Assembly (NCBI GenBank): GCA_938028745.1
Contig: CALIZL010000110.1
Location: forward strand, 1 to 11,738
DNA length: 11,738 nt
Origin: an uncultured Prevotella sp.
GTDB lineage: Bacteria; Bacteroidota; Bacteroidia; Bacteroidales; Bacteroidaceae
Reading direction: 5' to 3'
Below the pieces are notes generated by a model that made no database searches, had not been told where the DNA came from, and was given only the letters and a program-made list of their open reading frames with translations. The position numbers were made by a program, and so were the translations under genes. Below, one piece after another: positions 1-5,631 of this stretch; within the stretch, counting starts at the first letter, position 1, and the number at the start of each line of letters is the position of its first letter.

Positions 1-106
1 TGTTTAGACTTTCAAAGATTTATGCGTAGTCCCCACTAATCTTCCGCTGAGCCCAGTTCTCTGGCTTGCATTGTTGGCCAAGGTCAGCCCTATACAGGAC
101 GAAAAC
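1..106. other. Left-edge sequence with no recognised feature
   Basis: I see no gene, repeat or promoter that I can support here. It lies beyond the tRNA-Asn terminator and may be the spacer of a gene outside the window. Confidence 0.4.
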
Positions 107-139
107 AAAAAAGGGAACTACCGAAGTAATTCCCTTTTT
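107..139 (-). terminator. Rho-independent terminator of tRNA-Asn
   Basis: Read on the minus strand, a stem closed by a UUCG tetraloop (C-UUCG-G, plus positions 121-126) contains GGGAA/TTCCC pairing with one mismatch. It is followed by a six-T run and, after one G, four more T. The stem begins directly after the tRNA 3' end, as expected for a short monocistronic tRNA transcript. Confidence 0.8.
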
Positions 140-140
140 G

Positions 141-214
141 CGCTTCAAGATGGGCTTGAACCAACGACCCCCTGATTAACAGTCAGGTGCTCTAACCAAC
201 TGAGCTATTGAAGC
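141..214 (-). tRNA. tRNA-Asn (anticodon GTT)
   Basis: The minus strand folds into a full cloverleaf: acceptor GCTTCAA pairs with TTGAAGC, the D-arm is GCTC/GAGC, the anticodon stem is CCTGA/TCAGG around the loop CTGTTAA, and the T-loop is TTCAAGC. The anticodon GTT (plus 178-180) reads AAC/AAU as asparagine. The body is 73 nt plus the discriminator base G. CCA is not encoded, so the 3' end must be added by nucleotidyltransferase. The T-stem (GTTGG/CCATC) has one apparent T-T mismatch at its second pair, which is tolerable in an otherwise regular tRNA. It has its own promoter upstream and terminator downstream. Confidence 0.95.
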
Positions 215-235
215 ATTTTTGCTTGTTTGCGGTTG

Positions 236-267
236 CAAAGGTACTACCTTTTGATGAAACCACCAAA
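236..267 (-). promoter_or_regulatory. Bacteroidetes-type promoter of tRNA-Asn
   Basis: On the minus strand TTTG (plus 264-267) and TACCTTTG (plus 236-243) are separated by exactly 20 bp. This matches the -33 TTTG / -7 TAnnTTTG consensus of the Bacteroidetes primary sigma factor. The expected start lies about 15 nt before the tRNA 5' end. Confidence 0.75.
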
Positions 268-347
268 TGTTTTGGCGAAAAAAATAGTTTTTTCTCGATT
301 TTATAATAAAATACGAATAAAGATAACGCTAGGTAATCTTAATGTCG

Positions 348-355
348 TAATTTTG
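348..355 (+). promoter_or_regulatory. Probable -7 element for the S41 protease gene
   Basis: TAATTTTG fits TAnnTTTG and lies 24 nt before the ATG at 380, giving a leader of about 20 nt. No TTTG is found at the expected -33 position, so this is a half-matching promoter. Confidence 0.5.
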
Positions 356-379
356 TAAAACAGAACAAACCTATTTACA

Positions 380-2068
380 ATGAGGAAGACATTCATCGCA
401 TTATGCCTAGCCGTCACCGCCTGTACAGCAGCGGCGCAAAACGAACGAGACCACAACTTCGATGTGGCCAAGAACCTTAACATTTTTAACGCTATCTACA
501 AAAACCTCGACATGATGTATGTAGACACGCTTAACGCTAACCAAACGGTGGGAACAGGCGTCAATGCCATGCTTAAAGCCCTGGACCCTTACACCGTGTA
601 CTATCCCGAAGACAAGGTGAAAGACCTTAAATTCATGATTACGGGTAAATATGGAGGTATCGGAGCCATCATCAAATACAACAGTCAGCTCAAACGCGTC
701 ATCATAGAAGAACCCTACGAGAACATGCCCGCTGCCGAAGTGGGACTGAAAAAGGGCGACATCATCTTGTCCATCGACAACGAAGACATGACCAAGAAAG
801 ACCAATCTTACGTTAGCGACCACCTAAGGGGCGACCCCGCAACAAGCTTTATCCTCCAAATCAAACGCCCATCAACGGGCAAAGTGATGAAGTTTAAGGT
901 TACCCGAAAGGCCATTCAGTCGCCTGCCGTGCCCTATTATGGCATGCAACCCAACGGTGTGGGCTACATCAACCTCTCCGGATTTACCGAAAACTGCTCG
1001 CGCGAGGTGCGCCGCGCCTTCCTCGACCTTAAACAAAAGGGCATGAAGAGCCTCGTGTTCGACCTTCGCGGCAATGGCGGCGGCTCCGAATCGGAGGCCG
1101 TGAGCATCGTCAACATGTTCGTTCCCAAAGGGAAACTCATCGTTGCCAACCGCGGAAAGCTGCAACGCTCTAACCACGAGTACCGCACAACGGTTGAACC
1201 TATCGACACGGTGATGCCCATCGTGGTGCTGGTAGACGGCAATTCGGCCAGCGCAAGCGAAATTACTAGCGGCGCGCTGCAAGACTTAGACCGAGCTGTG
1301 ATACTGGGAACACGTACCTTTGGCAAGGGGTTGGTGCAAATGACGATGGACCTGCCCTACAACACGGCTCTCAAACTGACAACGGCTAAATACTACATAC
1401 CTAGCGGGCGTTGCATCCAGGCCATCAACTATAAACATGGAAACGGCGGCACGATGGAGCATGTGCCCGACTCGCTCACCAAGTTGTTCCACACAGCCAA
1501 CGGCCGACCCGTGCGCGACGGAGGTGGAATTATGCCCGATGTGGAGGTGAAAGCCGACTCGTTGCCCAACATCGCCTTCTATCTGGCCGGCATCAGAGAC
1601 TCTAACGAGCTGTTGCTGAACTATCAGTTAGACTACATTGCCAAACATCCCACCATTGCACAGCCCGAAGAATTTACGCTTACCGATGCCGAATACGATG
1701 AGTTTAAGCAGCGTGTGCTCAACTCGAAGTTCACTTACGACCGCGAAAGTGAGAAATTCTTAAAGGAATTAGTAAAGCTGTCTAAGTTCGAAGGCTATTA
1801 CGATGATGCCAAAGCTGAGTTCGATGCACTGGAAAAGAAGTTGAGCCACAACATCGCCAAAGACCTCGACATCAACAAAGATGCCGTAAAAAGACTTATC
1901 ATTGACGGCATTATACCCACATATTACTTCCAAAAAGGCCGCATCAGGCACTCGCTAGTTAGCGATAAGCAAATGAATGAGGCCCTCAAACTGTTGGCAG
2001 ACTCTAAGCGATATGCCGACTTGCTGAAACCGCAACCAAAGGCGGCACAGCCAAAGGCAAAGAAGTAA
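380..2068 (+). CDS. S41 family C-terminal processing peptidase (CtpA/Tsp-like), secreted
   Basis: This is a serine protease of the tail-specific (Tsp/Ctp) family, which degrades or trims envelope proteins from their C-termini. The 562-residue protein starts with a signal sequence (K3, hydrophobic 5-14). VTAC at 12-15 fits a lipobox, but signal peptidase I cleavage near AAAQ (17-20) is equally possible. A PDZ domain covers roughly residues 85-170. The catalytic core follows, with the nucleophile S291 in GNSASASEI and K316/Q320 in FGKGLVQ; the Ser-Lys spacing of 25 and Lys-Gln spacing of 4 match Tsp and CtpB. A helical C-terminal extension (about 425-550) ends in a Lys/Pro/Ala-rich tail. The ATG fits the signal peptide and the -7 element upstream. 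It appears monocistronic, with a large hairpin about 50 nt after the TAA stop. The family assignment is firm; the exact substrate is unknown. Confidence 0.93.
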   Translation: MRKTFIALCLAVTACTAAAQNERDHNFDVAKNLNIFNAIYKNLDMMYVDTLNANQTVGTGVNAMLKALDPYTVYYPEDKVKDLKFMITGKYGGIGAIIKYNSQLKRVIIEEPYENMPAAEVGLKKGDIILSIDNEDMTKKDQSYVSDHLRGDPATSFILQIKRPSTGKVMKFKVTRKAIQSPAVPYYGMQPNGVGYINLSGFTENCSREVRRAFLDLKQKGMKSLVFDLRGNGGGSESEAVSIVNMFVPKGKLIVANRGKLQRSNHEYRTTVEPIDTVMPIVVLVDGNSASASEITSGALQDLDRAVILGTRTFGKGLVQMTMDLPYNTALKLTTAKYYIPSGRCIQAINYKHGNGGTMEHVPDSLTKLFHTANGRPVRDGGGIMPDVEVKADSLPNIAFYLAGIRDSNELLLNYQLDYIAKHPTIAQPEEFTLTDAEYDEFKQRVLNSKFTYDRESEKFLKELVKLSKFEGYYDDAKAEFDALEKKLSHNIAKDLDINKDAVKRLIIDGIIPTYYFQKGRIRHSLVSDKQMNEALKLLADSKRYADLLKPQPKAAQPKAKK

Positions 2069-2120
2069 AAGCGCAGGCAGAAAGCCTTTATCGCTAGGTT
2101 TTTTAGCCTTTTTATAGCGT

Positions 2121-2188
2121 GTTTCGCCCATTTCTTGTGGATGCACCATCGGTTGTGCGCCTTCAAGAAGTGGGCGAAACTTGTTTTT
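2121..2188 (+). terminator. Long hairpin, likely terminator of the S41 gene
   Basis: Positions 2121-2137 pair with 2164-2180 (GTTTCGCCCA against TGGGCGAAAC, then TTTCTTG against CAAGAAG with one G-T wobble). A further GCAC/GTGC pair lies near the loop, and TTGTTTTT follows. Stem plus T-rich tail placed 53 nt after the stop codon fits a rho-independent terminator. The stem is longer than needed, so a palindromic repeat element is the alternative. Confidence 0.55.
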
Positions 2189-2225
2189 CACCCAACGAAA
2201 CTCACTTGGCGCGCCCGCTTTTATG

Positions 2226-2373
2226 GTCAAACAGAATGGATTTGAAAAGCCATAGGTGCATCGTAAGCAAACAAAAAGTGCCCCTTTTCCTCTGCGTAAG
2301 GGTTTGTTGACGCCATGCTACGCACGTTTTACGTTCTTCTAACAACTGTTTTCCAAAAGCAATTCTGTTTGAC
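2226..2373. repeat. 148-bp segment bounded by inverted repeats (MITE-like candidate)
   Basis: GTCAAACAGAAT at 2226-2237 is repeated perfectly in inverted orientation at 2362-2373, and weaker similarity continues about 10 bp inward with gaps. Shorter inverted repeats lie inside (TGCGTA 2293-2298 with TACGCA 2319-2324; CCCTT with AAGGG). No transposase and no convincing target duplication is seen. Confidence 0.35.
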
Positions 2374-2404
2374 TACAACCCCAATCGGGCGTTAACGCCG
2401 CTTA

Positions 2405-2935
2405 GATTTTGTGCATTGTTGATCATGTTGTCCGTCTTATTCTTAAAGGTGTAGCGGGTGTAGTCAAGAATATGGCAGGCCAGATGCCGGCAAGCAAATG
2501 AAAGATGAACCGCAAACAGAGTGGGCAGCTTAAAAAATCTGATAGGTGGGGTAATGGCCGATTGGCATTAAAGACTGTGCAGATTTTGCGTATTGTTGAT
2601 CATGTTGTCCGTCTTATTCTTCAAAGTGTAGCGGGCGTAGTCAAGAATATGGCAGGCTAGATGCCGGCAAGCAAACGAAAGATGAACCGCAAACAAAGTG
2701 GGCGGCTTAAAATATCTGATAGGTGGGATAATGGCCGATTGGCATTAAAGGCTGTGCAGATTTTGTGTGTTGTTGAGCATGTAGTTCGTCTTATTCTTGA
2801 AGGCGCAGCGGGTATCGTCAGGACAATAGGGCAGACCAGATGCCGACATGCAAAGGACAGATGGACAGAAAACAAAGGGGCAGCTTAAAGTGTGTGATAA
2901 GCGGTGTAACGGCCGGTTTGGGTTTAGTCTTTAAG
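2405..2935. repeat. Three tandem copies of a 177-bp unit
   Basis: Units start at 2405, 2582 and 2759, each with GATTTTG, at an exact 177-bp period. Units 1 and 2 differ at about 12 positions, nearly all transitions (about 93% identity by eye). Unit 3 is much more diverged and carries small indels. The last bases before unit 1 resemble a unit end, so an older decayed copy may precede it. The period is a multiple of three and the plus strand is nearly open in units 1-2, but each carries a stop codon at a site where the other does not. I therefore treat the array as non-coding. Confidence 0.85.
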
Positions 2936-2996
2936 GCCTGTTTTAAAGATTTCCCGCAAAGGTTCAATCGTTGTTTCTTGTATTGCTCTTCATGGT

Positions 2997-3099
2997 ATTT
3001 TAGCTTTTATCTGGCATCTTACGCTTACCCTTTCAGTGGCATAGTGCACTATGCTCATTCATGAGGTAAGCAAAACCTGTTCGGCTAAAAGCTTAAAAT
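2997..3099. repeat. Nested inverted repeat centred near 3047
   Basis: Three concentric arms share one centre. Outer: 2997-3009 pairs with 3086-3099 (13 bp, one bulged T at 3094). Middle: GCTTACC 3023-3029 pairs with GGTAAGC 3065-3071. Inner: a perfect 16-bp palindrome, GCATAGTGCACTATGC, at 3039-3054. The unpaired gaps are nearly equal in length on both sides (13/14 and 9/10 nt), so it can extrude as one long cruciform or fold as one RNA hairpin. Function unknown. Confidence 0.7.
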
Positions 3100-3169
3100 G
3101 CAGCAAAGGTTCTTTTTAGACCCTGCCTTAATTCTAGCGGTCATTGTTGTGTTAAATATGGTGCTGTAA

Positions 3170-3476
3170 TTTTACAAAACGCGTTTCGTTGGCTGCCCAT
3201 TCTAGACGAAAAAGTGTCCTTAAAGCTGCATTTAGCCGTTAAATTTGGGCTTGTTTCTCCCTTTATTGTCCTCGTTTTGGGGCTTGTAGCTTGCATTTTG
3301 CACCATTTTGCCTTTCTAGTTTGCTTGCCGGCTCATTATTTTTCACGCCCAGTTACCCACTTTTTACCCCTAAAAACCCACTTTTTAATGCCTATTTTGC
3401 CCTTTTCAGCCCTGTTTTTAGTGGTTTTAAGGGGTTATATTTATACCATTACGGCGGATGTTTATTCTTATCGCCT
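3170..3476. repeat. Dispersed repeat copy A, head segment
   Basis: This segment aligns with 11366-11672 at a constant offset of 8,196 bp with no net indel. TTTTACAA (3170), CCATTCTAG (3197), TTGCATTTTG (3291) and the core around 3356-3386 all keep the same spacing. Over 3291-3485 I count about 40 differences (about 79% identity). The core contains TTTTTA-CCCC-TAAAAA (3361-3376), conserved in both copies. A TTG-initiated 64-codon frame is open in both copies, but its differences are mostly amino-acid changing, which argues against coding. The 22-bp array follows directly. Confidence 0.8.
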
Positions 3477-3630
3477 TGCATTTAGTAGCAAATCGCACTG
3501 CATTTAGCACCAAATCGCACTGCGTTTTGCACCAAAATGGCTTGCGTTTTGCACCAAAACGCACTGCATTTAGCACCAAAACGCTCTGCATTTAGCGGCA
3601 TATTGCACTACAATTAGCAGTAAACAGCCC
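3477..3630. repeat. 22-bp tandem array of copy A (seven units)
   Basis: Seven consecutive 22-bp units start at 3477, 3499, 3521, 3543, 3565, 3587 and 3609. The approximate consensus is TGCrTTTwGCACCAAAACGC followed by AC. The last unit is the most degenerate. No spacers separate the units, so this is not a CRISPR array. The period of 22 does not preserve reading frame. Confidence 0.88.
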
Positions 3631-3728
3631 CAAAACGGGTGCAAACAGCGATTTTATTAAATAAAAATTCATTCCGCCTGCATTTCCAACTACCCCCTAT
3701 TTCCCTCAAAACAAACCTCCACGAGAAT

Positions 3729-3769
3729 CGATTTTTTGCGACAAGGTAGGCGATTGGTGGAAAAAATCG
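3729..3769. repeat. Inverted repeat with A/T tracts
   Basis: CGATTTTTT (3729-3737) and AAAAAATCG (3761-3769) form a perfect 9-bp inverted repeat with a 23-nt loop. It could be a weak bidirectional terminator-like structure. No gene lies next to it. Confidence 0.35.
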
Positions 3770-4342
3770 CAGCCATAATGTTAAAACTTTTGCTGAAAAT
3801 ACGACAGAAAGAGTTGGTGAATAGGCGAGTTAGCAAGTTAACCTGCTGTCCTGTGTGTTAGCTTACAAGCTTACTGACTAAAAAAACGGTGGGTAAACAA
3901 GTTGATGGGTGGTTGGTAAACAAGCTGGTGGGCTGTGGGTTAATAAGTTAATATGGTAATTGCTACGTGGTGTTAAGTCGTGCCTATTAGCAGATGGGCA
4001 GATGTCGGTAGCAGGGTTAGTTGGATGTTCGCCTATTCATTATGGCCATCTGGGCAATTCTACGGCATAAAAAATAGTCGGTCTAAACAATCTATGGTGT
4101 AATTTGCGGGCTGTTTTGCTCATTCATGCTGTGCCAAATGGGCATAATTGTCTATCGTCCCATCAATTTTGGCGTGTTTTCTTGCTCTTTTCATTCATTT
4201 TCCACCCAAATATCAAATGGATGTGTAATGCCATGTTTTGCGAACAAAAAGTAGGCTTACAATTGCGGCTATGCATTAGCTGTTAAGCACTTTACAGGAA
4301 AATTTGACGTATTTATTCGATATTTATACTTATTTCATACTT
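3770..4342. other. Gene-free, partly low-complexity sequence
   Basis: No supported gene. Positions about 3815-3960 contain degenerate short repeats built on GTTAACAAGTTG/GTAAACAAG-type words, which look like the reverse-strand counterpart of CAACTTGTTAAC/AACTCAAAAC words at about 11110-11335. The rest shows no structure that I can support. Confidence 0.45.
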
Positions 4343-4383
4343 AATAATGAAGATTTTTCGCATTATATTAAAAATAATGAAGA
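4343..4383 (+). promoter_or_regulatory. Paired direct repeats upstream of an orphan promoter
   Basis: AATAATGAAGA occurs at 4343-4353 and again at 4373-4383, 30 bp apart start to start (about three helical turns). The second copy ends 5 bp before the -33 TTTG. This layout suits an activator or repressor binding two sites on the same DNA face. Confidence 0.4.
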
Positions 4384-4388
4384 AAATG

Positions 4389-4420
4389 TTTGGTGGTTAT
4401 TTCACAAATGCCTATCTTTG
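4389..4420 (+). promoter_or_regulatory. Consensus Bacteroidetes promoter without an obvious gene
   Basis: TTTG (4389-4392), a 20-bp spacer and TATCTTTG (4413-4420) match the -33/-7 consensus fully. Transcription would start near 4427, inside the small frame 4390-4614 and downstream of its possible TTG and ATG starts. Confidence 0.65.
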
Positions 4421-4614
4421 CCAAGTACTTAGTAGTCTTTGAAAACAGAAACAGAGATTCACGCGTGGTGTGCGTATTTTACAAACGCGAAGCCACAAAT
4501 GGGGAAATCACGCCAAACCCCAACCCCGCCATCAAGCGAATGGCGGTAGCGCAAATACCAGTAGAAGAATATAGCCAGTTCAACAACTATTCAGTCGAAG
4601 GATTAGAGAAATAA
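4408..4614 (+). CDS. Doubtful small protein frame (68 residues from ATG)
   Basis: From the ATG at 4408 the frame encodes 68 residues ending in SVEGLEK. The composition is mixed, polar and globular-looking, and I recognise no family. The best promoter lies over its start (-7 element 4413-4420), so a transcript from about 4427 would lack that ATG. An in-frame GTG at 4465 would give about 50 residues. It may be a small protein with a different start, a decayed gene fragment, or chance within a non-coding RNA. Two small hairpins follow downstream. Confidence 0.3.
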   Translation: MPIFAKYLVVFENRNRDSRVVCVFYKREATNGEITPNPNPAIKRMAVAQIPVEEYSQFNNYSVEGLEK

Positions 4615-4690
4615 GCCAAGAGACAAGCCACTTCGCGTGGTAAACAAGCCATCGAAGCCCTGTTTCGTAAGGCAACCGCCTTTCCTTTTC
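4427..4690 (+). ncRNA. Possible small transcript from the orphan promoter
   Basis: A transcript starting near 4427 would contain the hairpin CCAC-ttcgc-GTGG (4628-4640) and end near AAGGC-aacc-GCCTT followed by a T-rich tail (4669-4690). The terminator is weak, so the 3' end is uncertain. Inferred from promoter and hairpin positions only. Confidence 0.25.
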
Positions 4691-4746
4691 CTATCATGCA
4701 ATGTTGTGAACGAGCGTATTTCTATGGTTGCTAATACCTCTCGATG

Positions 4747-4764
4747 TTCCGCTTTGAAGCGGAA
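4747..4764. promoter_or_regulatory. 18-bp dyad upstream of the lipoprotein gene
   Basis: TTCCGCTT and AAGCGGAA flank a 2-bp centre, 41 nt before the ATG at 4805. No T-run follows on either strand, so a protein-binding site or leader hairpin is more likely than a terminator. I could not find a clear -7 element for this gene. Confidence 0.4.
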
Positions 4765-4804
4765 AACCTGATATGTATATAAAATAATCTAAACTGATGT
4801 TTGT

Positions 4805-5155
4805 ATGAAGAAGGTAGTATTGTTTGTTTTTATGTTATTGCAGCTGTGGGCCTGCGGGCAGGTGAAGTACCGTGAGGTGCTAAGTCTGGCTGATGAGTTC
4901 GTGTCGAGCCTCGAAACGGACTACCAGAGCTACGGACTTCTTGGAGGCGTGGATAAGATTAAATACACACGCGACGGCCTTTACCAAGTGTTTCCCATGG
5001 GTAGGCTCATCAACGTGAAAATTGATAGCATGGCCTCCGACGACGATTACGAACAGCTGCGACAGGCTTTGGCCGCTCATTACTCCGCAGACGGACGAGT
5101 GAGGCAGGTTTATCGCTGCCATGCCGGCACGATAATGATAGACTGCCGCAACTGA
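4805..5155 (+). CDS. Small putative lipoprotein, unknown function
   Basis: The 116-residue protein begins with K2-K3, a hydrophobic run 4-15 and LWAC at 14-17, a near-lipobox with an unusual Trp two residues before the Cys. It is probably exported and lipid-anchored. The mature part is soluble-looking, with acidic patches (DSMASDDDYE) and two cysteines near the C-terminus (C105, C114) that could form a disulfide. I recognise no family. It ends in TGA. A hairpin about 40 nt downstream suggests a single-gene transcript, and the gene converges on the minus-strand secreted-protein gene. The coding call rests on the signal sequence and its length in an otherwise gene-poor stretch. Confidence 0.65.
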   Translation: MKKVVLFVFMLLQLWACGQVKYREVLSLADEFVSSLETDYQSYGLLGGVDKIKYTRDGLYQVFPMGRLINVKIDSMASDDDYEQLRQALAAHYSADGRVRQVYRCHAGTIMIDCRN

Positions 5156-5196
5156 TTTGAAGATACATACTGTTGTTTGAAGAAAGGGAGCGGCAC

Positions 5197-5229
5197 AGAA
5201 ACATTGCGTGGGCAACCTCGTTTCTTTTT
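5197..5229 (+). terminator. Terminator after the lipoprotein gene
   Basis: AGAAAC (5197-5202) pairs with GTTTCT (5220-5225), TTGC (5204-5207) pairs with GCAA (5212-5215) inside it, and TTTT follows. It starts 42 nt after the stop codon. Confidence 0.5.
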
Positions 5230-5302
5230 ACATTCAAGACGCTTGCGCTAGCGTTTCAATGTGTCGCAACCCTTTAATCTCTCCCTTTTGTACACCTTAA
5301 TC

Positions 5303-5334
5303 GCACCTCGGGCATTGCCCGCAGGTGCTTTGTT
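5303..5334 (+). terminator. GC-rich hairpin at the edge of the 79-bp repeats
   Basis: GCACCTCGGGC (5303-5313) pairs with 5317-5328 around an ATT loop with one bulged C, followed by TTTGTTGG. It could act as a second terminator for plus-strand transcripts. It also resembles the end of a repeat unit, so it may be the remnant of a leading copy. Confidence 0.4.
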
Positions 5335-5616
5335 GGTTTGTGCGTGCCTTTAAGCTGGTTGGCCTTTGTGGGCACTCGTCGCGCCTTTTCTTGGTGCTCA
5401 TCGCGCCTTGGGCGCAGCTTGCAGGCCCTTTGTGGTTTGTACATGCCCGTAAACTGGTGCGCCTTTTGTGGGTGCTCGTCGCACGCAGGGCGCAGCTCGC
5501 AGGTGGTTAGCTGGTTTGTACTTGCCTTTAAGCTGGTTGGCCTTTTGCTGGTGTTCGTTTCATGCAGAGCACAACTTGCAGGTGGTTAGTTGGTTTGTAC
5601 ATACCTTTGAGCTGGG
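5333..5616. repeat. 79-bp tandem repeats in a convergent spacer
   Basis: Units start at about 5333, 5432, 5511 and 5590, each with TGGTTTGT. Units 2 and 3 are 79 bp and share the end CGCAGGTGGTTAG/TGCAGGTGGTTAG. Unit 1 is about 99 bp because a segment of about 20 bp around GCCTTTGTGGG/GCCTTTTCTTGG is duplicated internally. Unit 4 is a partial copy of about 27 bp ending just short of the stop codon of the minus-strand gene. A 79-bp period shifts frame at each unit, so the hydrophobic frames read through it are not genes. Confidence 0.8.
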
Positions 5617-5631
5617 GCAGAGTGCCGCCTG

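Noticed and set aside
2661..2888. 75-codon frame across units 2 and 3 of the 177-bp repeats
   Set aside because: Unit 3 has indels and unit 1 carries a stop in the same frame; no homology recognised and no promoter found.
2956..3112. GCAAAGGTTC direct repeats (2956-2965 and 3103-3112) as target-site duplication around the nested palindrome
   Set aside because: The outer palindrome arms do not reach the repeats (31 bp away on the left, 3 bp on the right), and the word resembles the common reverse -7 promoter element, so coincidence is likely.
3477..3630. CRISPR array
   Set aside because: The 22-bp units abut directly without unique spacers, units are degenerate, and no cas gene is present. 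The same holds for the 18-bp array at 10961-11085.
5325..5589. Hydrophobic plus-strand frames over the 79-bp repeats
   Set aside because: The 79-bp period shifts frame at each unit, so these translations are artefacts of the repeat; no signal for initiation is seen.
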